64,000 bases of DNA from Lineus longissimus (GCF_910592395.1 NC_088309.1:15566599-15630598), one strand, 5' to 3'; positions 21,078-33,400 are shown, counted from the stretch's first letter. Made by a program: numbers and translations. The notes: a model not told the origin generated them from the letters alone.

Positions 21078-23362
21078 CAGGGTGTATCAGAAAAAATTAG
21101 ACTGTCGAAAAAATCATCATAAAATGAACATAGCGAGGAGTTTTGAAAAACTGGCTACACCCCTTTGTAGAAGGTGTGATTCTGCATCGTATTATATCAG
21201 TGTCATCGTTAAAACTTTACGTTCCAATGAGCATGGACAATTTGAATTTTGAAAAATTAAAGTCCTTTGCGCACGGGAATGTGAGGGTTAAAATTGGATG
21301 TGTCAAAGTGAATGAAAAATTTAGATGGAGTTTTACTCGCATGCCAAAGCGTTTTTGAAATAATTAACCCTCTAATCCTGAAACAAAACTATCTCATTTC
21401 TGAGTGTAGATCTTCATCAAGGGGTTAACACAATGGCATGAAGTGGTCGTGACCATAATAACCATAAGTCCTATCTTGTCAATTTCATATTTTCTTCAAA
21501 TAGCTACCTTATGTTGGTTAGATAATAGGCCTAACGTAATTCCTGGCCATAAATCTGTGAGCATCTGTGCATTTTGTCCTCACTGTTTGGCTTGTGTCCT
21601 GTGGTATGGATGCAAAATGGTCAGGCCACAGTACACCCCTCATCAGAGGTCCTTTCTGGTTACTGAATATCTCCAAACCAAAAGTGTCCCTACTGTTCTT
21701 GAGCGGTTCCAACGTCAATTTCCAAATGTGAGAGTTCCAAGTCGTGCCACTGTCTTCAATAACGTCAATAAGTACCGTACTTCTGGAACCAGCCACAATC
21801 TCAACAAAGGGAGGTGGGGCCGACGAAGGACGGCACGTACTCCAGCCAACATTGAAGCAGTGAGGACCCTCCTCGACGAACACCATGTCGGACAAGAGAG
21901 AGAGGAGACCATCAGCTGCAGAAGGAACGGTCTTGGCATGTCGTCAACCACATTCAATCGTATCACGCGCCTTGACCTGCGATTCCACCCGTACCAAATG
22001 ATTAAGAGGCATCAACTTCTTCCCGGCGATTTGGCACGTTGCCTACGATTCTGCCAGTGGTTGCTTGGACAGCGGCAACGTTTCCTCGATGACTTTATCA
22101 TCGGAGATGAGTCTGGCTTCGCCATGAATGCTTTTGTGAACAGCCATAACGTAAGGGAATATCGCCCGAGGGGAGAGCAGCCACTTGATTTTGCATACGA
22201 GCGCAATGACGCCCGGCACAAGGTAACGGTCTGGATTGGCTTAGTCGGCAACGGAGCCATCGTCGGACCTCTCTTCTTTCGCCAAAACCTGAATGGCGAG
22301 AACTACCTCCAAATGATCAATGAACGTGTGGTTCCCGCTATCAACAGAATGCACAGGTTTAGGCCACAAGGAAGTGATGCCATCGAATTCCGGCGCGCTT
22401 GGTGGGCGCAGGATGGCGCGCCACCCCACAGACGGAGGGTTGTTACCGAGCGGCTGACAGAACTGTTCGGAGACAGAGTTGTTGCGTTGAACATACCAGT
22501 GGAATGGCCTCCGCGGTCTCCCGACCTTACAGCACTCGACTACTTCCTGTGGGGCCACCTTAAATCAAAGGTTTATGTCACACCCCCTGCCAACCTGGAT
22601 GATCTTGAGAGAAGGATCACAGCCGAAGTTGAGATCTTAAGGGAAGACGGAGCGGTGATAAGGCGTGGTGTTGGGCACATGTTGCAAAGGGCACAAATCT
22701 GCGTTCAGAGAAACGGTGCCCACGTGGAGGACTAAGGAACTTTTGATTGTCCCATTGCACCATGACAGGAAATTCCAGAAAGTACGAGAACTTTGTAAGG
22801 AGAATTGTGTGATTTGACAGTTTAATTCATTGTACATTTACATGTACATGTACATTGTGAATGCTTTGTTAAAAATGCCAATGGGCTACTGTACAATTAG
22901 GTTATTTTTTCTTTTAAGTGATCTTCCTCAGCCGAACAATGACGGTGTACGCTTACATTCATGTAAACCTAACAGTCAGTACATGTAAAACAGTTTAAGT
23001 TTCTTGACTCCGTGATGAAGATCTACACTCAGAAATGAGATAGTTTTGTTTCAGGATTAGAGGGTGAAAGGGTTAATTATTTCAAAAACGCTTTGGCACG
23101 CGAGTAAAACTCCATCTAAACTTTTCATTCACTTTGACACATCCAATTTTAACCCTCACATTCCCGTGCGCAAAGGACTTTAATTTTTCAAAATTCAAAC
23201 TGTCCATGCTCATTGTAACGTAAAGTGTTAATGATGACACTGGTATTATTTGATGCAAAATCACACCCTCTACAAAGGGGTGTAGCCAGTTTTTCGAAAC
23301 TCCTCCCTATGTTAATTTTATGATGATTTTTTCGACAGTCTAATTTTTTCTGATACACCCTG
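21078..23362 (+). mobile_element. Tc1/mariner-type element with long inverted repeats
   Basis: The ends CAGGGTGTATCAGAAAAAAT are perfect inverted copies flanked by TA (21076-21077 and 23363-23364). The inverted repeats run for 342 bases on the left (21078-21419) and 350 on the right (23013-23362), about 95% alike by eye with one 8-base indel. The interior has one intact transposase frame. It lies in the last intron of the MULE gene on the opposite strand. Confidence 0.92.
21617..22735 (+). CDS. DD41D transposase, intact
   Basis: The frame is open from 21443, but the ATG at 21617 starts MVRPQYTPHQRSFLV, where a helix-turn-helix domain of the DUF4817 type would begin, giving 372 residues. A basic linker, GRWGRRRTARTP, follows. 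The catalytic core has IIGDESGF, WWAQDGAPPH and SPDLTALDYFLWG. I count 41 residues between the second Asp and the Asp of ALDYF, so it is DD41D rather than the usual mariner DD34D. No stop or frameshift interrupts it, and both long terminal repeats are present. It should cut and paste its own element at TA sites. Activity is possible but not shown. Confidence 0.88.
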   Translation: MVRPQYTPHQRSFLVTEYLQTKSVPTVLERFQRQFPNVRVPSRATVFNNVNKYRTSGTSHNLNKGRWGRRRTARTPANIEAVRTLLDEHHVGQEREETISCRRNGLGMSSTTFNRITRLDLRFHPYQMIKRHQLLPGDLARCLRFCQWLLGQRQRFLDDFIIGDESGFAMNAFVNSHNVREYRPRGEQPLDFAYERNDARHKVTVWIGLVGNGAIVGPLFFRQNLNGENYLQMINERVVPAINRMHRFRPQGSDAIEFRRAWWAQDGAPPHRRRVVTERLTELFGDRVVALNIPVEWPPRSPDLTALDYFLWGHLKSKVYVTPPANLDDLERRITAEVEILREDGAVIRRGVGHMLQRAQICVQRNGAHVED

Positions 23363-26300
23363 TATAGTTACTAGCGCCACCTGCTGTCTAGTAATAGTAA
23401 CCTAATACTAAGCTGTCCCTGGCCTAGGGTCCCTCAAAGACCAAGCTGCTTACCATCAGAAGGAACACTCCGCAACTGGTACCATCCACCTGCATACTAC
23501 TAGTGTAGGATTCTTGCTTCCAAAGTCTTTCATCACCTCGAGCATGCATGAAGTCCCTGAAATGTGCAAGATTATCTCAAATCATTAATCAAAACCAGGA
23601 ATATATCATTTTGTGGCCTTTTTTATTATCAGGTGAACCCAAGATAAACGATTGAGAATCTACAGCATTAAGGAGACTTATGAAAAGCGCCCCCTAAATG
23701 CCATTAAGTTAAACTTCGCCTTCGATCTTTCACTGCCAGCAACAATGCTAGTCATGATAATACTCACCCCCAACTTGAAACGTAATTTTCAACACGACTT
23801 TTTGGCCAGTCGATTGAGTTGATGATGCCAACAGTACTTTTGGATAGGTTTGGGACCAACAGCAACCAGTGGTCATTAGTCCAGATGGGCATCATAATCC
23901 AAGTGAAGCTCTCAAGTACCACCTGTAAATATCAACAAAGATACATGTGTAGCTTACCACGGATCAATTTGATTGAAATCATGCAGGATTCAAGTTTCAA
24001 AAGTACTTAAAAAGAATAACTTCATTTTCAAAACATCTCGGTGTCTGAGCCAGCAAGGAAGGAGAATAGCATGCACGTAATCTCCTTTTCAAAAGTAACT
24101 TAACTACTTACCGTTTCAAAGAGCCAACTCTTCACGTCCCCCGTTTCCCATTTCATTGCCAGCCAGTGAGGAAGCATCTTTACGGTCTTCTCCACCTTTT
24201 CATTTGTTTCCCTCATGAGAATACCGAGGAAGGCATTCACAATCTATGGAGAAAAAACAAAATAGTTTTTAAAGAAAACATGAAACAAAACACGACAATC
24301 ATGCACTTGGGTAGGATTCATACTGGACGTCTTGCAGCTTATAAAAAGATATTGATCAATCAAAATTTAGTCATCATTTTGCAACAAAATGACAATAACT
24401 TACCTCATCAGTCAAGGATGTTTCTGGCTTGAGCGAGTCCCAATCCTCTTGGTGAATGGTGCTGTTTCCAACGCTCATCTTCAGGTCACCTGCATTGTGG
24501 AAGTCATTGGCAGCTTTTAGGCTCTCATCAGCATCTTTGATATGGTAAGGTATACTGCACACCGTTCCAATGAGGGAAGATGGATAAACCTGCAGATCAT
24601 AAGCATTTAGCAACATACAGCAGGCAAGTAGCGAGTATTCCACGTCCATTCCCAGAAACTTTGACCTCCAGGTTCCCTTCAACAAGTAGTTCATGAGATC
24701 ATCCATGTGTCTGTCATAGGAACAAGCGACCTCATTTGTGAAAGAATGAACTGGGTCGTTGTCATTAGACCAAAGCCAATATTTCTCACGGATATTCTTT
24801 CCTCTGCTGACATCGATCTTCTTCAGTTCATCAAATGTAAATGCCTGCCCAAATCAGTCCAACGATTTCATCTCTTTCTCTGTCTCTCTTAGATGCAGGG
24901 CTATCTGATTCCACAACAAGAACATCATCAAAATTCTTGTCACCAAGCTTTGGTGTCGATACCTTACGACGTTTACTGGCTCGTTTCGATGTCTGTGACT
25001 TCTGACTCTGTTTCTTGCTTGTGGCACATTTTTGGCTTTGCTTCTTCTTTGGAATGCCACTTACTGACATTGTCTTTCCCTTCGGCCGTCCTCGAGTTTT
25101 GGGCTGCTCAACTAGATGGAGGTAGTCCATCAATGATTTGAAACTGTCTAGTGAAACACTAGCGGAGTCCTTGAGGGGCAATTCAAGAACATCATTTAGT
25201 CCATCATAAACATTTTTGACACTGTCACTAGCTGGCAAATCAGGCAGAATACCTTCCATACATGTATCCTCTGTGGCTGCGTGATCGTTGCTTGGAATTG
25301 GATCAACGGGATCAACATGCTCAACATCATGGTTGGGATCAACATCTTCAACATGCTCAACGCCATGGTAACTAAGGTTAGGCATGTCAAGGGGAAGTTC
25401 AATGACACTGTTATTGTTCACATCCTTGGGGCCGCCATGAAAACTTAGATCAGGAACTGTTACATCATCCATGGCCATCTCTTCATCACTAGAGACTTCA
25501 ACAAGTTCAATGGAAACACCTTTCATGGCAAGCTCCTTAAACCGCATCAGCGAATCAATGTAGCCGTCAAATGTCGATTGCCCATACTCCGACAAAACCT
25601 GTGCTATCTCTTCTCCGAGCTTTTCAGCTTTCTTGAATTAATGTCCATTTTTCACGACAACTGTGCCAATTCTTTTGAAATTTCGCAAGATACTTCTCAT
25701 GGCTGGCGAAGTCCGTTAGCAGCTGCTCGTGTATTTCATCATATTTGCGCTCCTCTGTTGCATAGGTCAGCTTTCTAAGGGTTCTCCGCAGGCTCTCTCG
25801 ATCGGACACAGGTATGTCTTGCGTGTCTCATTTAATACATCGTAAAACATGAAACAAGCAATATTGAATTGTCGCATTCGGGAAATATTTCTTGACAAGT
25901 CCTTCTTCTTTGAGGTCCTTATCTATGAGAAATGACTTAGTCTTACTAAATACATCCTCCGACACACACTCCTTCAGGATAAGGAACATATGCTCCAGGT
26001 TTTCTTGGTCCTCGTTTGCTACCAGAAAATACGCCGCAGGCAGGCTATCACCATGTCCATCTCCAATCATGAGAGTGTAGAGTGGCATCCTGTGCTCGTT
26101 GATGCGATATGTCGCATCTAATAAGCACACTTCTGAATACATCTCGAGCGCCTCGATCATAGAGGGCAACTGAATGAATATCCCCTTTACCAATCCTGCT
26201 TCATCAATGTTCATCCGGATCGCAGCACCGGTGAATTCTATCAAAATGCGGTCTAATTCATTCACCACTATGAAACAGCCACTATGCAGTTCCTCTCTGA

Positions 26301-26795
26301 AACTACTCCTCAAATTATGGATGTCTGAAGGCGTAAGGGGTGTTGTCGATAGTTTTGTCAGTGTTTCTTTGAAAACACTGTTTGGAACCTTTAGTCCATA
26401 TAGAGCACGGCCGAGGTCCTTCAAAACTTGGGGTACAGCTCTGACCTCGGGATAACCCTCAAAGTTGTCAACTGAGAGAGGATGGTTGTGCTCTTTAGCT
26501 TGTCAATGCACAGCTGCCCATCTTTTGCCTTCACGTAAATGCTGGCTGTGCAGTCTATCTTGTAAGTGCTAAAAAGAGTAAGATAAACCAACCATTAGAC
26601 TACGCACACCATACAATATTATTGTTGGGTAACAGGAAAAACACCGACTCAAAAATATTTTCCAAAATAGCTACTGCGCATGCGTGACCTACTATAACTG
26701 GTGATAAATTTATTGCTGCTATCAAAGGGTAACTCAGTTGACTGTTTTTATCGTGAATAGGTGGAAGCACCGTTTAACTAATGCTGTTGCTGCTA

Positions 26796-27240
26796 TTAAA
26801 GGGTAACTCTGTCGTCAGTTTTTATCATGAATAGGTGGCACCACCGCCTCAAGTAGGCCCCTAATCATAGGCCTATTGCTGCTATTAAAGTGTAACTCTT
26901 TCAACAGTTTCCCGGCCCTCCTCATTCCATTCCCATGCATCCTAGTACCTCACGAAACACGCTGCAACTGCAGTCCCCATCCGATGCGCATCTCCGCTTT
27001 CACCTCTTCCATCACCACGACTCTCCCTGCACCCCCACTTCCATTCACCACTGACACTGATGACCAGCTTCACTCATTAGGAAATCTCCCCTTTGATAGA
27101 ATTCTCAGGAAATGCTATCAGCTCTAATCAGGCCTAAGACATCAGCTATGAATAGAATCACTCAGGATTACTTGAGACGGTGCTGCCCCCTATTCATGAC
27201 AAAAACTGTCGACAGAGTTACCCTTTAATAGCAGTAATAT
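26796..27240. repeat. MITE-like inverted repeat around related direct copies
   Basis: GCTGCTATTAAAGGGTAACTC ... AATAGGTGG at 26796-26860 is inverted at about 27160-27235. Two further diverged direct copies lie at about 26712-26770 and 26878-26910. The set looks like repeated insertion or duplication of one short repeat in the first intron of the MULE gene. Confidence 0.65.
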
Positions 27241-27293
27241 TAGGGTACACCAATCAATCATCAGATCATGTTTAGATTTGTGTACATTGAATA

Positions 27294-27421
27294 GACCCCT
27301 TTCGAAAGTCGGCTCCGGGTAATAACAAACCCAGCAATGTACATGCCAATGTAAAGCAGTGCATGTACATCGCTGGGTTTGTTGTTACCCGGACTGCCGG
27401 AGCCGACTTTCGAAAGGGGTC
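27294..27421. mobile_element. TA-flanked foldback MITE, 128 bp
   Basis: GACCCCTTTCGAAAGTCGGC is inverted at the other end, and TA flanks both sides (27292-27293, 27422-27423). Inner arms (AACAAACCCAGC, GTACATGC) also pair. TA duplication suggests mobilisation by a Tc1/mariner transposase. Confidence 0.8.
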
Positions 27422-28566
27422 TAATTGAGTATTTAATTGGGGACCAGTCACACCATACATCTACATACATGCATGCACTATACCTTGCCCTAGCTCAGTA
27501 CTCGACAGTAGCTGTTGTTAGGCCTACATACACCAGCTGTACATAACATACATATCATGTATGGGTAGCCATCTGGCCATGTAGGCCCTAGGCCTACAAA
27601 GTACACTCCATCATCCAATCCATGTTCAGCCAGGGTCATCTGGATTATCTCAGTTTCACACACTCCAAACTCATTACCCCGGACATAGGCTATCGTGTGG
27701 AAAGCAAACAGATGATGCCTACTACCAAAATATATCGTTTCTATCATTGTTTAAGCTCCTCAAGGGTTAATAAAAGCACAAAGTGTTGATTCAAAAGCCC
27801 TCAAAAGTCGTCAATCGCTGAATCGGGTTCCTTTTTTTTTTCTTGGTTCAGAGCGAGAGCGTACCATTTCCACCTCTGCCGGGCAGGTGACGCAGGGCCA
27901 AAATGAAAAGTAGGCATTAGGCAGGTGCCTCATGATCTAGGCCTAGCCTTGCCTGCCTAAAAATTCATCACATAGCCTACATGTTATTGTACATGTACCT
28001 TTGTTTCGGTCTTTTCCCTTGACTTCGACTCTGGTACGTCCCGAAGTGCTTACACTCGTACTTAATGTATGCGTACTTGAGAGAAGGCGGCAGGCTTGAC
28101 TTCTTCGCCAGTTTATTGGCGGCTCCCACCGTACGGGAGTGCCGAATGTAGAATACAACATTCTTTGGTAGTGCACCAGAGCATCATTAAATGACTTAAA
28201 ATCAAGGAATAGGGCACCAATACGAAAACTTTCGTAATGCACCTGATCGCCCGCTTCGGCTTGGTCGTCCGCCATTGTTCTGCTTTGTTTCAATCCCGCG
28301 CGGCGTATGCTAATTAGCAATTAATATAACTGTGTAAAGCAATCTGATTGGATGGAATATTAATTATTTGCTGTAGCCGCAAGGCGGGAGAAGGGAAAAC
28401 GATCCTCTGCGTCTACAGCTACTTGCTGTAGAAATAACCACTCCCAATCTTGAACTTAACACCATTTTAACTGATACCAACTCTCATATTGGTGAGATTT
28501 TAAAACCAGCGTTAGTGCTAACGTTGGCTTTAAATATAACGCTGATTGAGCAACTGGAGCCAGGTG

Positions 28567-29146
28567 GCCCGGCTGCGAGATTTTTTTCCCAGACGACATA
28601 TCCATTGCGCTAACTTTTAATGGCCAAGGATATAAGTTTAAAATGATAAAAACTTATTAGCAGTCTGTTCTTTACACAATAGGCTACTTCTATCAGATGT
28701 CATGATCAATACCATAGCTAATCACGTCAATGATAAATGTTTCGCTTTTATTAAACGAATTTTAATCAAATTCAATTATAAATTTTGTAATTTAATTCAT
28801 TTTTTACTGAGATAGTACAAATTCTAATCTTAAAACGTCCCTCTAAAAACCTGGATGTTCTGTAAAACTTTTTTAATTAAAGAATGTAATTGTTGGTCAA
28901 TGTCCCATAAATTACGGTATATTTCTCTTCCTCTAATTATTACAATTGATGAAGGAGTATGTACATTGTAAAATGTAAAATACTGCATGTAGTTATTTGT
29001 TTTGAAACTCTTACAATTCATTCGTAAAAAGTGTTACATCCACAGAATGCAAGACGAGAAAATCTCTTTAATGATGGATCTTGAAAACCCATCAATCTGA
29101 TTAATGGATATGTCGTTTGGGTAAAAATTTGTCGCGGCCCGGCTCC
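28567..29146. repeat. Inverted pair beside the MULE right end
   Basis: GGCCCGGCTGCGAGATTTTT with GACGACATATCCAT at 28567-28606 is inverted at 29102-29146 (ATGGATATGTCGTTTGGG then GTCGCGGCCCGGCT). About 500 AT-rich bases lie between, holding a 63-codon frame of unknown nature (28830-29021). It may be an extended MULE terminus or a separate element. Confidence 0.5.
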
Positions 29147-29334
29147 TATATTCTATTTGCTATTCTGGCTATGGGCTGATACGGAAAGGCCTTCCCACAC
29201 GATCGACCTTACATAAATCATTCATAGTTCCCCTCCAAAACATACACCTTGAGGAGGCTTTTTTTCCTTCAGAAGTTTTATAACGGGTGTTATTTCGGGC
29301 TCATTTTGAGGCAATTCCTCCACCCTACATTTAG

Positions 29335-29693
29335 GCCTGAACCCACTGACGCGTTTTGCCGCCATGCAAAAAATGCTGCGGTTTCCCTCGACAGCCGCAG
29401 CGACACAGATTAGGTAAAGCTGTTCCCACTGGGGCGTTTAATCGCAGGCGGTGTTCATACCTTCAGAATTGATACGCGGCACATAGGCCTGTTTGATTAA
29501 GATGTCCAACTCCGAGTCCGATACCGAGGTATGTGCTATGTATCGATTTAAAGGTATGAACATAGCCCGCGATTCACTTATATGCCCCAGTGGGAACAGC
29601 TCACCGAATCTGTGCCGCTGCGGCTTGCTCTCACGGGAAATCGCAGCATTTTTGCATGGCGGCAAAACGCGTCAGTGTGTTCAGCTTATTTTC
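29335..29693. repeat. Foldback repeat of about 350 bp
   Basis: CACTGACGCGTTTTGCCGCC ... GCAAAAAATGCTGCG on the left pairs with CGCAGCATTTTTGC ... GGCGGCAAAACGCGTCAGTG on the right. Inner segments (TCCCACTGGGGC with GCCCCAGTGGGA, and GTTCATACCTT with AAGGTATGAAC) pair too, so nearly the whole 350 bases is one imperfect palindrome. No clear target duplication. Confidence 0.8.
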
Positions 29694-29699
29694 TGTCAG

Positions 29700-30435
29700 A
29701 GTAGGAGAACAACACTTGTTGCAGACAAACTAGGCCCATCACCAGTCTGTTTGGTGTACTTCACTCAATTTTGGCAGGAAACGGAGCAGCAGGTCTTTGA
29801 TGACGAACCTATGCGTTAGGTTAGTGATGGTTATATCAAACACCACCCAATCAGTCCATCTGTCTTGAAAGGCAAGAAACGGAGCAGCAGGTTTCGTAGA
29901 TTGATTGCTTCAAACATAGTCAGTTGATAAGAATACATGCTGTGGTCTCATGTTTGTATGTTCAAACAGAATAGCCGATACCTCTAGTTTGCAAATTCAT
30001 TGGATTTAAAGGGACTACCTGGAAGTGAGAGACAATTGGTGCATCCTGATCAGGGTGAAATGCCTTTTAAAAATATAGGTGTCACCACTGTCGCACCATG
30101 CGTATAATTGCTGGTATTACAGCTGGCAGTAAACGGTCTGCATCTAACATGTAGCGCACATGTTATAGACGGTGCTGCAGTGCTATTTTTTCTTTGTTAT
30201 GCAATTTGCCCTAATATCAACTATGATATCATTTGATAGCCAAGAAAATTCTCCACCAGTGGTGAAAATTTGTGTTCAAGAGGATAACCCGTTTTCGAAA
30301 AAATGTGCAAAAACTGGTGTCCATCAACTTTTGACCATGATTGTACCAATTGTCGCTCACGCTCAAGTTGTCCCTTTAAGTTTGAAGGTTGGTTTAAGTT
30401 ATAGAATTTCGACACGACCTTGAAGAATATGAATC
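29700..30435. other. No recognisable gene
   Basis: A short direct repeat (GAAACGGAGCAGCAGGT) occurs at about 29778 and 29876. Otherwise no frame, repeat or signal stands out. Confidence 0.4.
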
Positions 30436-30438
30436 GTT

Positions 30439-33400
30439 TCAGCATCTCTTAAAGTCCCAACGGCTATTGTCTTCCTCTTCTTCTTTTTCCTCCTCCTCCT
30501 CCTCCCCCTGCTCATGTAGCTGAAGTCCCTTGATCAGACACCTGAACCACTTTTCCGCCAACTCATCATCTGGATGTACGCCATCGAAGAGATAATCATA
30601 TCGGTATACCAATTTCTTAACAATGTTCTGGTTCCTTTTTCCCCTTCGGCGGTGGGAGGTGCAGACCATTTGGCGATCCCAACGCACCACTCTGTCCGTC
30701 ACACCTTTAATGTATTCATTCAGCACGCCAATGTCCCTTTCAAGGTCCCTTTGTTCCTGCACTTGTTCGGTTTCTGTTGCCTTAACTCTCTGCAATTTTG
30801 GTTTTTTCGCGTGATGTTAAATCTGTTGTAAGCCATTATATTAACGGGTGGTATGCACACCACCACAACTGCCACGTTTTGTCTTTGAAAAGTGGCCTTG
30901 AATTGTTTTATCTCCTCCATGCAAGTATGAAGGCGACTCGAATGGTAGCACACTTCCCTTTCTCTATCTCGTTGTTGATAAAAGGTTAGGCTGCAAATCC
31001 CGGCAGCTAGCACTACCGTCACACTTCCAGCTAGCGATCCATCAAGCACTTTTGTCAATGTCCTTTGTGTATCTCGTTGGAGTTGTTTTACCGTCGCTCC
31101 TGGACGAATCACTGGGATAAGATTTAATCCCTTTTTCTCAAGGGCAGAAAATTTCGTCCTCATCTTTACTCCTTGTGAGGCCGTGGCAAATATGTAATGC
31201 TTCATACTGAAAATATATGAGAAAAAATTACGTCACGTTCATTGTAGATAATTTCTTACTACGAAAGGGATTTCTTTCGCTTATGAGCGCAACTACATGG
31301 ATGGTGCAAGATTGACAATTTTGAAACATGGGGTTTTATGAGTACAATCGCACACTACGAAGTGTTGTCAATTAAGAGAGCGTGGCAAGACCAGCAGCTC
31401 ACTCGTGGTATGAGACTATGCAGGGCATCACCCCTGACCGTACCCATGTGGTTTGGTCTAGGAACAATCAGAAAAAGTGCCATATCCAAGTGGTTTTTGA
31501 GCTTGGGGTGTTAAGAAAAAAATGGAAAATTTACTTAACAAATATTTAAAAAAGAATTCTGGTCACACCTACCCAGCTAGCAAATTACATGGGACCCATA
31601 TGGGTGCCAAATGGGCAATCTGGGTTGCCAATATGGGCCCCATCTAAACAAACCATATGGGGCCCAGATGGGAAACATGGGGCCCACTTCAACAATGTGG
31701 GGCCCATATGTGTTTTGCACCGTGGACGCCCATGTGGGTACCATCTGGGAAAAGTGGGGTATCTGGGTATGATGTGGGGGTTGCATGGTCAAGCAACACC
31801 TTAAACCCCTGTAAATCCCAGTTAGTGCCCACCTGGTCTGATGTGTTCTACACTTCTTTGAATAGTCTATGTCATCCCCAGACACGTTTGTGCCGTGACA
31901 TTAGAGAATTCAACGCATTCCGGTATTAGTCCATGGGCCAATGGACAAAACCCTCCCCCACCCTGGGGATTTTCGGAGACTAATTTTTTTGGATACCCTA
32001 TGGTATGCCATAATAAAATCTGCCTGTTTGCCCTTAAATGGTTGGTGGGTGAATGCACCAGGCTCGGTCAAATTAGTGGACATCATTTTTTTGGAAAAAA
32101 GAGAATTTGGGGGTAGGGGAAACAAAAAAGCTTATATCTTCATGATAACTAGACCGAATTTCACAAATTATACCTCAAATGTTTGTCTAAGCCAGTGCTT
32201 ACTATTAAGATGTATTGTACTCAAAGTGGTTATGTATCCAGGTCACCAGAGGTCAAAAGGTCAAGAATGTTAAGGGTTGCTTGAAATCTGGTGTAGGGAA
32301 AGACGTGAAAGACGTCATAGGTACTCTATTTATAGTAGGGGATTCCAATAGTTGAGGTCAAGGCCTTTCTGGTGATGGGTGGAACATTCATCAAGTCGCA
32401 CCCGGTCGAGTTGAAAACATCGATGAAAATGTGTCAATAAACGACAATTTTGCCTACAAAAGACGCTTTCTTCTCAAAAACAAATAAAGTAGGTTTCCTA
32501 AAATGCTTTTTTTATTGGGAAAGAGGGTTATTTCGTCCAAAAATCTCTTTGAACATGATGGAAGGAGGGTCATAGATTCCAAATCCGACGAAATCTCATT
32601 TTTGATATCGCACAAAAATCATGACTTTTTTGCTAATAAGCTCCGACCCGTGTCCTGCCTTAACACGTTGACTGCCGGCTACGAGTTATCTCGTAAAAGT
32701 AGGTTATTTGTATTTGCCACTGCGAGTTATCTCATAGTGACCAACTGAGTTCAGTGTCACCTGAATTAGTCTGGCAGTGATGAATGCAGTGCTAACATTT
32801 TTGCCGGCAACACGGTAGGACTCAGTATTAACAATGCATACATTAGCGAGGTGTAGATTGTTCATTACTAGAGGTAACAAGTTTTGGTGAGGGACCACCG
32901 GGTAATGGCGGACCGGGAGATTCAAAACTTTTTGGCGGGCAGTAAACGTGTAAAACTTTATGAATGAAATGACCAACATAAACACTTACCCAAGGATACA
33001 TTGGCAACAGGCTGTTGCACATGTGTTGGAGTACCACTCATGCCACTATCAGAAGGTCGAAGGGATTGCAACGGCGACCGAAAACTTTGGACCGGAGTCC
33101 CAGATGTACCATTTCTTCGATCTGAAATTGAAAATAGAAAAAGTTGTTTCTAAACTGTTTATATCGGTGCTTACCACTCTATTACACCAATGCACAAATC
33201 ATTACTTCACACCATCTTGCGACATGTACCCTCCTCATGACCATTTCATTGATGATGGAAGCATGCATTTTAAAGCAAGCATTTTAATGCAAGTGATACA
33301 ATATACAAATAGTTGATGTTTGGGAGTCCGATATGGAATTTTGATGGACGAAGAAATGTCTTCAGATGTTTTGCCCTTATCCCTACAAGGAGGTTTCCTG

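Larger units (their letters stand above)
20417..28275 (-). pseudogene. MULE transposase fused to Ulp1 protease and PHD finger
   Basis: Six exons: 27999-28275, 24404-26568, 24112-24243, 23768-23922, 23454-23556 and 20417-20695, all with AG/GT borders and agreeing phases. Exon 1 and early exon 2 give a FAR1-type region (KYAYIKYECKHFG, then EHNHPLS). Exon 2 holds the MULE core: CLLDATYRINEHRMPLYTL with Asp near 26118, FLIDKDLKEEGL with Asp near 25923, and CLFHVLRCIK. A low-complexity basic linker follows. The last exons form a C48 cysteine protease: NDHWLLL (His), NSID (Asp), MQVDGTSCGVF (Gln and Cys). Then comes a PHD finger, CDTCYRWCHLKC and CLFC. Breaks: frameshifts near 28140, 26478, 25625 and 24850 and a TGA at 25828; exons 3-6 are clean. 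Scored as a pseudogene, though assembly error could mimic this. Confidence 0.8.
19100..28573 (-). mobile_element. Mutator-like (MULE) element, probable limits
   Basis: The spliced MULE gene at 20417-28275 is bracketed by related inverted segments. The left one, 19103-19155, contains GTTGCTCAATC and GCCAACGTTAGC. The right one, 28507-28575, contains on the minus strand GTTGCTCAATC and GCCAACGTTAGC in the same order. These look like decayed terminal inverted repeats. No 9-bp duplication could be found, and the similarity continues patchily beyond, so the exact ends are uncertain. A Tc1/mariner-type element (21078-23362) and several MITEs are nested inside. Confidence 0.5.

Noticed and set aside
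31577-31885. 102-codon protein with WGPYW-like repeats
   Set aside because: It is translated minisatellite; both strands give similar repetitive frames.
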